Counted from the stretch's first letter, positions 34,601 to 43,908 are shown. The stretch is DNA of 64,000 nt from Flavobacterium poyangense (GCF_011751075.1 NZ_JAALLN010000005.1:62001-126000), one strand, 5' to 3'. Notes: generated by a model from the sequence alone, not told the origin. Made by a program: numbers and translations.

Positions 34601-37600
34601 GTTTGCATCTGTTACCGTCACGGTATAAGTTCCTGCGGTTAGACCGGAAGCTGTATCAGCAGTTCCACCAGAAGGTGACCATGAGTAAGTATATCCAGGT
34701 GTACCGCCTGTTACATTTACAGTAGCTGATCCGTTAGCTCCTGCATTACAAGAAACATTGGTTTGAGCGCCCGCTGAAGCAACAAGTGTTGTTGGTTCTG
34801 TGATTGTAAAAGTTTGAGTTGCAGTACATCCGTTTGCATCGGTTACTGTCACTGTATAAGTTCCTGCAGTTAGACCAGAAGCTGTATCAGCAGTTCCACC
34901 TGAAGGAGACCATGAGTAAGTATAGGCAGGTGTTCCACCCGTTACACTTACAGTAGCTGAACCATTAGATCCTGCATTACAAAATACATTGGTTTGTGCT
35001 CCTGCTGAAGCAACAAGTATTGCCGGTTCCGTGATGGTAAAGCTTTGTGTTGCAGTGCATCCATTAGCATCTGTTACTGTTACTGTATAAATTCCGGCAG
35101 CAAGACCTGAAGCTGTATCAGCAGTTCCTCCGGTTGGTGCCCATGAATAAGTATAGGCAGGTGTTCCGCCTGTTACACTCACAGTAGCTGAACCATTAGT
35201 TCCTGCATTACAAGATACATTGGTTTGCGATCCTGCTGAAGCAACAAGGATTGACGGTTCTGTGATAGTGAAGTTTTGTGTTACTGCACATCCGTTAGCA
35301 TCTGTTACCGTTACGGTGTAAGTTCCTGCAGTCAGACCAGAAGCGGTATCAGCAGTTCCACCGGAAGGAGACCAAGAGTAGGTATAGCTACCTGTCCCTC
35401 CTGTGGCACTTACAGTTGCTGAGCCATTAGACCCTCCGTTGCAAAGAATATTAGTTTGCGCCGCTGCGCTTGCAATAAGTGCAGTTGGTTCTGTTAGTGT
35501 AAAACTTTGTGTTGCTGTACATCCATTAGCATCTGTTACTGTCACCGTATAAGTTCCTGCTGTAAGACCTGAAGCTGTAGCTGCAGTTCCTCCTGAAGGC
35601 GACCATGAGTAGGTGTAGGCTGGTGTTCCGCCTGTAACATTTACTGTAGCTGATCCATTAGCTCCTCCATTACAAGCCACATTGGTTTGAGCCCACGCTG
35701 AAGCAACTAGTGTTGTCGGTTCGGTAATGGTGAAACTTTGAGTTGCAGAACATCCGTTTGCATCTGTTACCGTTACAGTATAAGTTCCTGCTGTTAAACC
35801 TGTAGCTGTATCAGCAGCTCCGCCAGTTGGTGACCATGAGTAAGTATATCCTGGTGTTCCGCCAGTTACACTCACTGTTGCAGAACCGTTGGCTCCTGCA
35901 TTACAAGACACATTGGTTTGTGATCCTGCAGAGGTAACAAGTGTTGCCGGTTCTGTGATGGTAAAGCTTTGTGTTGTCATACAGGTGTTAGCATCTGTTA
36001 CTGTCACCGTATAAGTTCCTGCTGTTAGGCCTGTTGCCGTAGCGGCAGTACCGCCAGATGGTGCCCAAGAATAGGTATATCCTGGTGTTCCACCTGTAAC
36101 ACTTACAGTAGCTGATCCATTTGCTCCTGAATTACAAGATACATTGGTTTGCGATCCTGCTGAAGCAACAAGAGCTGTCGGTTCTGTAATTGTAAAACTT
36201 TGTGTTGCAGTACATCCATTAGCATCTGTTACTGTTACCGTATAAGTTCCTGCGCTCAGTCCTGTTGCATTGGCAGTAGTTCCGCCAGATGGTGCCCAAG
36301 AATAGGTATATCCTGGTGTTCCGCCTGTTACACTTACCGTTGCAGTTCCGTTAGCTCCTCCATTACAAGAGGTATTAGTTTGAGAACCTGCAGAAGCAAC
36401 AAGAGCTGTTGGTTCTGTAATCGTGAAACTTTGTGTTGCACTACATCCGTTTGCGTCTGTTACTGTTACCGTATAAGTTCCGGCTGTAAGACCAGAAGCA
36501 GTATCAGCAGTTCCACCTGAAGGAGACCATGAGTAGGTGTATCCTGGTGTTCCGCCTGTAACACTTACCGTTGCTGAACCTGTAGCTCCCGTATTACAAG
36601 CTACATTGGTTTGAGCTGCTGCTGAAGCAACAAGTGTTGCCGGTTCTGTGATTGTAAAACTTTGAGTTGTTACACATCCGTTGGCATCTGTTACCGTTAC
36701 GGTATATGTTCCTGCAGTAAGGCCAGTAGCTGTATCAGTAGCTCCGCCCGTTGGTGCCCAAGAATAGGTGTAACCCGGTGTTCCGCCTGTAACACTTACA
36801 GTTGCAGATCCGTTAGCTCCTGAATTACAAGATACATTGGTTTGAGCTCCTGCAGAGGCAACAAGATTTGCCGGTTCTGTGATGGTGAAGCTTTGAGTTG
36901 TAGAACATCCATTAGCATCTGTTACTGTTGCAGTATAAGTTCCTGCGCTCAGGCCTATTGCTGTAGCAGCAGTTCCACCGGATGGTGCCCATGAGTAGGT
37001 ATATCCTGGTGTTCCGCCAGTAACGCTTACAGTAGCCGATCCATTAGCTCCTAAATTACAAGAAACATTGGTTTGTGCTCCTGCAGAAGCAACAAGAGCT
37101 GTTGGTTCTGTAATTGTAAAACTTTGTGTTGCTGTACATGAATTAGCATCTGTTATCGTTACGGTATAAGTTCCAGCCGTTAGACCTGTTGCAGTAGCAG
37201 CAGTTCCGCCAGAAGGAGACCATGAGTAAGTATAGGTACCGGTTCCTCCTGTAGCACTTACTGTAGCTGAACCTGTAGCGGCTGCGTTACAAGCTATGTT
37301 GGTTTGCGATACAGGGGATGCTATAAGCGCACTTGGTTCTGTAATTGTAAAACTTTGTGTTGCACTACATCCGTTTGCGTCTGTTACTGTTACAGTATAA
37401 GTTCCAGCTGTAAGGCCTGAAGCCGTATCAGCAGTTCCACCAGAAGGCGACCATGAGTAGGTGTAACCCGGTGTTCCGCCTGTAACGCTTACAGTTGCAG
37501 AACCTGTAGCTCCTGCATTACATGCTACATTAGTTTGGGATCCCGCTGAAGCAACAAGTGTTGTCGGTTCAGTGATCGTAAAACTTTGAGTTGTTGTACA

Positions 37601-40600
37601 AGCGTTAGCATCTGTTACAGTTACAGTATAAATTCCTGCACCTAGGCCTGTTGCAGTAGCAGCAGCTCCGCCAGTTGGAGCCCAAGAATAGGTATATCCT
37701 GGTGTTCCGCCAGTAACACTTACCGTTGCAGAACCGTTGGCTCCTGCATTACAAGACACATTGGTTTGTGATCCTGCAGAAGCAATAAGGGCTGCCGGTT
37801 CTGTGATGGTGAAGCTTTGTGTTGTAGAGCATCCGTTAGCATCTGTTACGGTTACGGTATAGGTTCCTGCGCTTAGAGCTGTTGCTGTAGGAGCAGTTCC
37901 ACCAGAAGGGGACCATGAGTAGGTGTACCCCGGTGTTCCGCCTGTAACGCTTACAGTAGCAGCTCCATTAGCTCCTGAATTGCAAGATACATTGGTTTGA
38001 GAACCCGCTGAGGCCACAAGGGCTGTTGGTTCTGTTAGCGTAAAACTTTGAGTTGTACTACATGAATTAGCATCTGTTACCGTTACGGTATAAGTTCCTG
38101 CGGTTAGACCTGACGCTGTAGCAGCAGTTCCACCGGAAGGAGACCAAGAGTAAGTATAAGTACCGGTTCCTCCTGTTGCACTTACAGTAGCTGAACCTGT
38201 AGCTCCTGCATTACAAGCTATGTTGGTTTGTGCAACAGGTGATGCGATAAGAGCACTTGGCTCTGTAATCGTAAAGCTCTGTGTTGTACTACATGAATTA
38301 GCATCTGTTACCGTTACGGTATAAGTTCCAGCTGTAAGACCTGTTGCAGTAGCAGCAGCTCCTCCTGTCGGAGACCATGAATAAGTGTACCCCGGTGTTC
38401 CGCCAATAACACTTACAGTTGCTGAACCATTAGCTCCTGCATTACAAGACACATTGGTTTGTGCTCCTGCTGAAGCAACAAGTGCTGTCGGTTCTGTGAT
38501 GGTAAAGCTTTGAGTTGTTGTACAAGCGTTAGCATCTGTTACTGTTACGGTATAAGTTCCAGCTGTAAGACCTGTTGCCGTAGCAGCAGTTCCACCAGAA
38601 GGTGCCCATGAGTAGGTGTATCCAGGTGTTCCGCCTGTAACACTTACAGTTGCTGATCCGTTAGTTCCTGAATTACAAGAAACATCCGTTTGAGAACCCG
38701 CTGAGGCCACAAGGGCTGTTGGTTCTGTTAGCGTAAAACTTTGAGTTGTACTACATGAATTAGCATCTGTTACCGTTACGGTATAAGTTCCTGCGGTTAG
38801 ACCTGACGCTGTAGCAGCAGTTCCACCAGAAGGAGACCAAGAGTAGGTGTACCCTGGTGTTCCGCCAGTAACGCTTACCGTTGCTGAACCTGTAGCTCCG
38901 GCATTACAAGCTATATTAGTTTGTGCTCCTGCTGAGGCAACAAGTGCACTTGGTTCTGTAATTGTAAAACTTTGTGTTGCGGTACATGCGTTCGCATCTG
39001 TTATTGTTACAGTATAAGTTCCGGCAGTTAGACCTGTTGCAGTAGCAGCAGTTCCCCCTGAAGGAGACCAAGAGTAAGTATAAGTACCGGTTCCTCCGGA
39101 CGCACTAACTGTGGCTGAGCCTGTTGCGGCTGCATTACAAGCTATATTAGTTTGGGCAACAGGTGTTGCGATAAGAGCACTTGGCTCTGTTAGTGTAAAA
39201 CTTTGTGTTGTGGTACACGAATTAGCATCCGTTACCGTCACAGTATAAGTTCCTGCGCTAAGGCCTGTTGCAGTAGCTGCTGCTCCTCCTGTTGGTGACC
39301 AAGAGTAAGTATATCCAGGTGTTCCACCGGTAACACTTACAGTAGCCGATCCATTCGCTCCTGCATTACAAGACACATTGGTTTGTGACCCTACAGAGGC
39401 TACAAGAGCAGCTGCTGGTTGTCCAATAGTAAATGTTCTTGTGGTTTGGCATGCATTATCATCTGTCACAGTTACTGTATAAGTTCCTACAGTTAAACCT
39501 GAAGCTGTAGCTGCAGTTCCGCCGGATGGAGCCCAGGAATAGGTATAAGGAGATGTTCCTCCAGTGGCTAATACAGTGGCTGTACCATTTGCGCCTCCAA
39601 AGCACGAAACATCTGTACTTGATCCTGAAGTTGCATCAAGGGCAGCTGCCGGTTGTCCAATAGTAAATGTTTTAGTAGCCTGACAAGTATTTGCATCTGT
39701 CACGGTTACGGTATAGGTACCTGCCGAAAGACCGGTTGCAGTAGCATTGGTCCCACCGGATGGCGCCCACGAATAGGTATATCCTGGTGTTCCGCCAGTT
39801 GGTGCAACAGTAGCGGTACCATTAGCACCTCCGAAACAAGATACATTGGTACTCGATCCTGCAGTAGCATTAACTGCAGTTGGTTGTGTAATTGTAAATG
39901 TTTTAGTGGCTTGGCATGCATTAGCATCTGTTACCGTTACGGTATAGGTACCTGCCGAAAGACCGGTTGCAGTAGCATTGGTCCCACCGGATGGTGCCCA
40001 TGAGTAGGTATATCCAGGTGTTCCGCCTGTTGGCGAAACAGTGGCAGTACCATTACCACCTCCAAAACAAGACACATTAGTATTGGATCCTGCTGTGGCA
40101 TTAAGCGCCGATGCCGGCTGACCAATAGTAAACGTTTTTGTTGCAGTACAAGAATTTGCATCTGTTACCGTTACGGTATAAGTTCCCGCACTTAGACCTG
40201 TAGCTGTTGCCAAAGTCCCTCCTGAAGGTGCCCATGAGTATGTGTATCCGGGTGTTCCTCCTGTTGGTGCAACAGTCGCTGTACCATTACCACCTCCAAA
40301 ACAAGAAACATCAGTACTGGATCCTGCAGTAGCATTAAGGGCTGCTGCTGGTTGACCAATAGTAAATGTTTTAGTAGTTTGGCAAGCATTTGCGTCTGTT
40401 ATGGTAACTGTATAAGTACCTGCGGATAAACCTGTTGCGGTAGCTGCTGTTCCACCAGATGGTGCCCACGAATAGGTATAACCGGGAGTTCCTCCTGATG
40501 GAGTTGCAGTTGCTGTACCATTACCACCTCCAAAACAGGAAACATTAGTAAAACTTCCTGTACCCGGATTAAGCACCGGAGGTTGTGTAATTGGAAAAGT

Positions 40601-41689
40601 TCTGGTTATTTGTGTACTTTCATTATCTGTAATGGTAACGGTGTAAGTGCCTGCAGCAAGTCCTGTTGCTGAAGCTGCCGTTCCGCCTGATGGTGCCCAC
40701 GAATAAGTATAAGGTGGCGCACCTGCGGTTGCCACCACAGAAGCAGAACCATTTGTTAGCCCATTGCAAGAGACATTAGTTTGTGTGGTAGAAGAAGTGT
40801 TTAAAGCCGCTGCTGTTGTAAAAGTTAAATCAGCACCGTAACCGGTTCCTCCGGAATTTTTAGCATACGCTCTATAATGAATGAGTGTTGAGGGTGGAAA
40901 CGAAGATACGGTACCACTATAAGTTCCGACACCGGTTCCGATTTGAAATTTGTTGTTCGCAATAGTTGGATTCGCTGTGGTCGCCCAAACTATTCCTCTT
41001 TCTATAGTAGCATCACCACCATCGGCAGTAACATTACCACCCATAGTTGCTTTTACAGCACCTGTATTGGTTGCTGTGGTAGTGGTTACTGTCGGAGCGA
41101 CAGCGCCATTTCTAAATATAAAATCATCAATAGCAAAATAATCGTAATTAGTGCTCAATTGAATTTCAAGCTGATCGATAACAAAATTAGTATTGTCTGC
41201 CCCTCCTTCGGTAGTAAAGTTAATTGGTATAAAACCATTATTAGGGAGAACGGTACCGATATTGGCACCCGTAGTGTTTTTTACTACCGTAAATTGTGTA
41301 ACCCCGGCAAGTTTACCTCTAAAGGTTATTGATCCTGCTGCGCCATTACTGGTTGCGCCTGCTTCAAAGCCTGCAGTACCAGTTACAAATATCCATAAGC
41401 TGTTAACTTTAAAACTGCCTGTACCATCAGAAATAGTACCGGTCTGTCCAAGAGCTTCGGGACCGGCAGAGTCTTCAACCTGAATAAATTTGTTTGAGCC
41501 GTTATAACCCGAAGCAGCAAAATTGGCAACAGTAAAGCTGACATAGCTGCTGGTTAGGTTAAACGTTTTTGCTCCATTTGTAAAACTGGCCGAGCCATTG
41601 GTTTGGCCTTCAAAGTTTTCCGTAGTTTGCGCACCAATATGCTGGATCGCAAAAAACAATAGAGTTAATAATAAGTAAAGTTTTTTCAT
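31658..41689 (-). CDS. Giant T9SS-exported SprB-repeat adhesin
   Basis: 3343 residues. In order: signal peptide (1-20); an N-terminal beta domain (about 25-190); a fibronectin-like segment (about 200-290, ATMGGNVTADGGDATIERG); 33 SprB-type repeats of about 77 residues (about 300-2835), each with GGTPGYTYSW, ATGLTAGTYTVTVTDAN and QSFTITEP; then HYR/MBG-like and cadherin-like beta domains; and a type A T9SS sorting domain (about 3263-3343, LTAKVYPNP ... FKVIVNK). SprB-repeat proteins are surface filaments used in gliding and adhesion. Each repeat usually carries two Cys (in SC/AC-N and x-C-x-TQ), which may form an internal disulfide. Length and repeats make assembly collapse a risk. Sorting of this protein by type A, unlike classic SprB with type B, is notable. 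Confidence 0.93.
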   Translation of the reverse strand: MKKLYLLLTLLFFAIQHIGAQTTENFEGQTNGSASFTNGAKTFNLTSSYVSFTVANFAASGYNGSNKFIQVEDSAGPEALGQTGTISDGTGSFKVNSLWIFVTGTAGFEAGATSNGAAGSITFRGKLAGVTQFTVVKNTTGANIGTVLPNNGFIPINFTTEGGADNTNFVIDQLEIQLSTNYDYFAIDDFIFRNGAVAPTVTTTTATNTGAVKATMGGNVTADGGDATIERGIVWATTANPTIANNKFQIGTGVGTYSGTVSSFPPSTLIHYRAYAKNSGGTGYGADLTFTTAAALNTSSTTQTNVSCNGLTNGSASVVATAGAPPYTYSWAPSGGTAASATGLAAGTYTVTITDNESTQITRTFPITQPPVLNPGTGSFTNVSCFGGGNGTATATPSGGTPGYTYSWAPSGGTAATATGLSAGTYTVTITDANACQTTKTFTIGQPAAALNATAGSSTDVSCFGGGNGTATVAPTGGTPGYTYSWAPSGGTLATATGLSAGTYTVTVTDANSCTATKTFTIGQPASALNATAGSNTNVSCFGGGNGTATVSPTGGTPGYTYSWAPSGGTNATATGLSAGTYTVTVTDANACQATKTFTITQPTAVNATAGSSTNVSCFGGANGTATVAPTGGTPGYTYSWAPSGGTNATATGLSAGTYTVTVTDANTCQATKTFTIGQPAAALDATSGSSTDVSCFGGANGTATVLATGGTSPYTYSWAPSGGTAATASGLTVGTYTVTVTDDNACQTTRTFTIGQPAAALVASVGSQTNVSCNAGANGSATVSVTGGTPGYTYSWSPTGGAAATATGLSAGTYTVTVTDANSCTTTQSFTLTEPSALIATPVAQTNIACNAAATGSATVSASGGTGTYTYSWSPSGGTAATATGLTAGTYTVTITDANACTATQSFTITEPSALVASAGAQTNIACNAGATGSATVSVTGGTPGYTYSWSPSGGTAATASGLTAGTYTVTVTDANSCSTTQSFTLTEPTALVASAGSQTDVSCNSGTNGSATVSVTGGTPGYTYSWAPSGGTAATATGLTAGTYTVTVTDANACTTTQSFTITEPTALVASAGAQTNVSCNAGANGSATVSVIGGTPGYTYSWSPTGGAAATATGLTAGTYTVTVTDANSCSTTQSFTITEPSALIASPVAQTNIACNAGATGSATVSATGGTGTYTYSWSPSGGTAATASGLTAGTYTVTVTDANSCSTTQSFTLTEPTALVASAGSQTNVSCNSGANGAATVSVTGGTPGYTYSWSPSGGTAPTATALSAGTYTVTVTDANGCSTTQSFTITEPAALIASAGSQTNVSCNAGANGSATVSVTGGTPGYTYSWAPTGGAAATATGLGAGIYTVTVTDANACTTTQSFTITEPTTLVASAGSQTNVACNAGATGSATVSVTGGTPGYTYSWSPSGGTADTASGLTAGTYTVTVTDANGCSATQSFTITEPSALIASPVSQTNIACNAAATGSATVSATGGTGTYTYSWSPSGGTAATATGLTAGTYTVTITDANSCTATQSFTITEPTALVASAGAQTNVSCNLGANGSATVSVTGGTPGYTYSWAPSGGTAATAIGLSAGTYTATVTDANGCSTTQSFTITEPANLVASAGAQTNVSCNSGANGSATVSVTGGTPGYTYSWAPTGGATDTATGLTAGTYTVTVTDANGCVTTQSFTITEPATLVASAAAQTNVACNTGATGSATVSVTGGTPGYTYSWSPSGGTADTASGLTAGTYTVTVTDANGCSATQSFTITEPTALVASAGSQTNTSCNGGANGTATVSVTGGTPGYTYSWAPSGGTTANATGLSAGTYTVTVTDANGCTATQSFTITEPTALVASAGSQTNVSCNSGANGSATVSVTGGTPGYTYSWAPSGGTAATATGLTAGTYTVTVTDANTCMTTQSFTITEPATLVTSAGSQTNVSCNAGANGSATVSVTGGTPGYTYSWSPTGGAADTATGLTAGTYTVTVTDANGCSATQSFTITEPTTLVASAWAQTNVACNGGANGSATVNVTGGTPAYTYSWSPSGGTAATASGLTAGTYTVTVTDANGCTATQSFTLTEPTALIASAAAQTNILCNGGSNGSATVSATGGTGSYTYSWSPSGGTADTASGLTAGTYTVTVTDANGCAVTQNFTITEPSILVASAGSQTNVSCNAGTNGSATVSVTGGTPAYTYSWAPTGGTADTASGLAAGIYTVTVTDANGCTATQSFTITEPAILVASAGAQTNVFCNAGSNGSATVSVTGGTPAYTYSWSPSGGTADTASGLTAGTYTVTVTDANGCTATQTFTITEPTTLVASAGAQTNVSCNAGANGSATVNVTGGTPGYTYSWSPSGGTADTASGLTAGTYTVTVTDANGCTATQSFTITEPSALIASAAAQTNILCNGGSNGSATVSATGGTGSYTYSWAPTGGTTDTASGLTAGTYTVTVTDANGCTATQSFTITEPTILVASAGSQTNVSCNAGTNGSATVSVTGGTPAYTYSWAPTGGTADTASGLTAGTYTVTVTDANGCTATQSFTITEPTVLVASDGGQTNVSCNAGTNGSATVNVTGGTAAYTYSWAPSGGTAATATGLTAGTYTVTVTDANGCTATQSFTITEPTALVASDGGQTNVSCNAGSNGSATVNVVGGTGTYTYSWAPTGGTAATATGLIAGTYTVTVTDANGCTATQSFTIIEPTLLVASAGAQTNVSCNAGTNGSATVNVTGGTGTYTYAWAPTGGTAATASGLTAGTYTVTVTDANGCTATQSFTITQPTALDATVTKTDVTCVGSADGSATVATTGGTSPYTYAWSPSGGTAATATGLTAGTYTVVITDANGCTLTKTATVSTNPDTTAPVPNVTNLPDITNYCAITSAEIAIPTATDNCAGTINGTTSDPLNYPTVGTYTITWNYDDGHGNSSSQNQTLHVLASPIDAVTFSDVTSTFDGNLQTIEVAGLPAGATVAYSITPITGSPNGAIDAGVYTVTAVVSPAAGLTNCSPITLTADLTINKAPQQITFGAIPVKTLGVNNDFTLDATSDSGLAIRYSYTYTTPLPAATVSAAGLVNMLRSGQIVITANQDGDTNYLPAASISQTLVIMNNNADLTTLTIGTTVYNNPAQKITYQMTCDDGNSLTITAVSTSNATISPAATFTIPVPKPGIYTQVLTVTSEDGTASKNYTIEVSKPFNFFDIARQKFNNVLLVNNNPQTNGGYEFVAYQWFKNGQLIGTGQYYSAGDEINNTLDPTADYMVKMTTKDGKVLQTCTTKIVIQNSLTAKVYPNPIQIGKVVTVEADYPEEELQNMQISLYTVSGQLVKTVKSSTVKTEIQLPLATESNMYIVLLETANVRKTFKVIVNK
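33190..40790 (-). repeat. 33 tandem 231-bp SprB repeats
   Basis: I counted 33 units by the YTYSW/YTYAW motif. The usual period is 231 bases. The first six units (CFGG type, high coordinates) differ from the remaining CNAG/CNGG type. Units 8, 12 and 16 share the GTGTYTYSW variant and units 24 and 28 share GTGSYTYSW, showing four-unit super-repeats. A 139-base exact copy lies 693 bases (three units) apart: 37996-38134 and 38689-38827. Confidence 0.85.
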
Positions 41690-41784
41690 AATATATGATA
41701 TTAAATTGATGTGTTCGTATTACTGTATATTATTTTAACTTATATTTCTAACTTGAAAAGTAGGAGATACTAAAGTTGTATAAT

Positions 41785-42795
41785 ATGTATAAACAGGAAC
41801 TTACGTTTATTGTGGAGTCTATCATTGCATCAAATACGGTTGATGGACACATAGAATGCGCCCAAAAGCTTTCAGATTTTTATAAAAAAACGACAAGGGT
41901 TGCGTTTTCAGCAGACAATGAAATTCTCGTAAAAGGTGGCATAGCTTTATCAAGCTCCGGAGCTGCAGACTGTGTGGATGACTATTTGCGTACCGTTTTT
42001 TTTATAAAGGGAATTCACAAAGCCTTAACCAAACTGTGCACTGATTTTCCCGAAAGAAGCATTAATATTCTCTATGCAGGTTGTGGTCCTTACGCAACAT
42101 TAATTCTGCCTTTACTTCCATTATTTGATAAAGAGAGGATTAATGCTGTTTTATTAGATATTAATGCAGAATCAATAGTAGCAGTACAACAGTTGTTGTC
42201 TGTTATCGGTCTTGAAGACTATAGCCTTCAATTAATCGAAGCTGATGCCATCACCTATACTAAACCCGAAGGTTTTACTATAGATCTGGCTATATCCGAA
42301 ACCATGCATTATGCTCTTACCAGAGAACCTCAGGTGGCAATTATGAGAAACCTTATGAAACAGTTAACTCCTGACGCCATCTTAATTCCGGAAGAAATAC
42401 GGATAGATCTTGCTTATACCTTCTTTAATTACGAGCCTTATCTTAACAATACTTCGAATGAAGTAAAGGGCTACAAAAAAATGCAGCCCTATCCTAAAAA
42501 TGTATTTGTCGATAGATTATTTACAATAAACAAAGAACATTTAGGCAGGGAAAATCACAATTCAATATTTGAAAGTCGTTTTTACACCCTGCCTGTTGAT
42601 TTTAGCAACCAACCCGATGTATGCATTTTTACTGAAATTAAGGTGTTCGAAGACATTGAGTTAAAAACTGCGGAATCTTACATAACAAACCCTTATTGTG
42701 TTGTATCGATGTATAATCTTATGGCTTACTCAGAAATTCAATTAGTATATGACTATAGCGAGATACCGCAATGGTCTTATAATCTAAAAGAATAA
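41785..42795 (+). CDS. Class I SAM-dependent methyltransferase
   Basis: About 336 residues. Motif I is AGCGPYA (98-104) after strand INILY. An acidic residue ends strand 2 (D125 in VLLDINAES), and EADAI (152-156) is motif II/III. The overall order (motif I, LLDINAES, IEADAITY, LAISETMHYAL) suggests a small-molecule or protein methyltransferase, and LAISETMHY is reminiscent of protein arginine methyltransferase-like enzymes. The target is unknown. The frame is open to a TTG at 41776, but the ATG at 41785 is preferred. The gene is divergent from the giant adhesin by 95 bases and converges with the tail-collar gene, so all three could be one functional neighbourhood. Confidence 0.8.
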   Translation: MYKQELTFIVESIIASNTVDGHIECAQKLSDFYKKTTRVAFSADNEILVKGGIALSSSGAADCVDDYLRTVFFIKGIHKALTKLCTDFPERSINILYAGCGPYATLILPLLPLFDKERINAVLLDINAESIVAVQQLLSVIGLEDYSLQLIEADAITYTKPEGFTIDLAISETMHYALTREPQVAIMRNLMKQLTPDAILIPEEIRIDLAYTFFNYEPYLNNTSNEVKGYKKMQPYPKNVFVDRLFTINKEHLGRENHNSIFESRFYTLPVDFSNQPDVCIFTEIKVFEDIELKTAESYITNPYCVVSMYNLMAYSEIQLVYDYSEIPQWSYNLKE

Positions 42796-42804
42796 CTATA
42801 AAAC

Positions 42805-43359
42805 TTAGTTTCTGGAAGGGAAAATACCTTCAGTGCAGATAATATAAGTCATAGTCAAATAAGGCTGCATGATTGAAATTGGAATGTTGCTACCGGTGAT
42901 ACCCGTAGTGATACTTGTTGCTAAATTTACATTCGGTGTTGATGTTGCAAAACCTAATGTCGGTGTAAATACTCTTGAAATGATAGATCCGGGAATAGCG
43001 ATAGAAGCTCCTGCTGTTGGTATTGAAGCAGTAGAGTTTGTGTTAGCTACAGCTATAGTACCAGCACCTGTGTGAACGTGAGCCGGTAAGTTGCTTGTTA
43101 AAATACTTGTACTTGGAGTACCGGCAGCTTCTCCTAAAACGTAGGTTCCGCCATTTCCTGTTCCTACACCTATAGGCACTGCTCCCTGTAAATTAGGTAA
43201 TGCAAAAGTGGTCTGACCATTTCCGCCGTAGGTAGTACCTAAAATTGAAAATAATGCTGCATTCTGTGCAATTGACAGTATTTGTCCATTGCATAAAGCC
43301 CATCCTCTTGGGGCAAAATTCCCCGCAAAAAGTTTTACAATTCCAATGTATTCTTCCAT
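42805..43359 (-). CDS. Solitary phage tail-collar (microcystin-dependent-type) protein
   Basis: 184 residues. The N-terminal 60 residues are the classic tail-collar domain: GIVKLFAGNFAPRGWALCNGQ, AALFSILGTTYGGNGQTTFALPNLQG and PIGVGTG. A Ser/Thr/Ala-rich variable part follows (SILTSNLPAHVHTGAGTIAVANT) and a conserved end (QPYLTMTYIICTEGIFPSRN). No other phage gene is nearby, so it belongs to the orphan MDP-like tail-collar proteins found in many Bacteroidetes, of unknown role. It has no visible signal peptide. Its promoter shares a long element with the gene at 53749-54732. Confidence 0.9.
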   Translation of the reverse strand: MEEYIGIVKLFAGNFAPRGWALCNGQILSIAQNAALFSILGTTYGGNGQTTFALPNLQGAVPIGVGTGNGGTYVLGEAAGTPSTSILTSNLPAHVHTGAGTIAVANTNSTASIPTAGASIAIPGSIISRVFTPTLGFATSTPNVNLATSITTGITGSNIPISIMQPYLTMTYIICTEGIFPSRN

Positions 43360-43400
43360 AATAAAATAGATTAAGTTAATTTATAATAGTTTTGATATAA

Positions 43401-43451
43401 CAAAGCTACTTTATTGCCTACTCCCGAGAGCAGGTAGAAATACCTGTTTTT
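43401..43451 (-). promoter_or_regulatory. Promoter of the tail-collar gene with upstream AAAAACAGGTATTTCTAC element
   Basis: On the minus strand the -7 box TAGCTTTG (43401-43408) lies 26 bases downstream of the element AAAAACAGGTATTTCTAC (43434-43451), which contains the palindrome AGGTA-N4-TACCT. The unknown gene at 53749-54732 has AAAAACGGGTAATTCTAC at exactly the same distance from its own -7 box. Confidence 0.6.
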
Positions 43452-43908
43452 GGACGAAGATTTTTGCATTTGGTGGCTTTTTGCTAAGGTTAAGAGCTTG
43501 TAAATGAGTTTAATCTGACTTTATCGTTTTTTTGGCAAAAAATTTGTTAGGCTTTTTTGGACTTACGAAGTATAGTTAATTGCCTTTTTTGAATAAAAAA
43601 CCGAGAGGGTGAAAGAAAGAGTGGATTCAAAGTAGCAAACAATTTAAGTAGCTGACTGTCGCAAAATTATTTAATGAAAATAGTAAATTTAGATAGGGAA
43701 TTTTTTTTGTCTCTGCTTTAAGGTTGATTTTGAATGTTAAAATTGCTAAAAGCCAAAAACTATATTGTGGCTGTTCAAAAAAGTATTATTCTCATTGGCG
43801 CTTACATTCAGTTGTTTAGAGAAGAGTTTGTCGCGTTATCGAAACGAGTTCTTGTTTCTCATGAATTTTTTACAAAAACCTTAACAGCACGATGTTTAAT
43901 ATAATTGT
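43452..43908. other. Gap without a recognised gene
   Basis: Apart from the promoter above I see no ORF, RNA or repeat that I can support in this stretch. A TATGTTTG at 43908-43915 overlaps the start of the next gene and looks like a chance match. Confidence 0.4.

Noticed and set aside
33190..40790. CRISPR-like array in the repeat region
   Set aside because: The repeats are 231-bp protein-coding units in one frame, not short repeats with unique spacers. The 8-bp arrays at 30520 and 49304 also lack spacers.
36200..41483. Several plus-strand and alternative-frame open frames over the adhesin gene
   Set aside because: They arise from the high GC and repetitive codons of the SprB array and repeat with the same period.
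41758..41775. Third copy of the AAAAACxGGTAxTTCTAC element between adhesin and methyltransferase
   Set aside because: The match AGTATCTCCTAC needs an extra base, and no -7 box lies at the fixed distance.
42805..43359. Prophage remnant
   Set aside because: Only one tail-collar domain gene is present, with no integrase, capsid, terminase or lysis genes, so it is better seen as a host-adopted gene.
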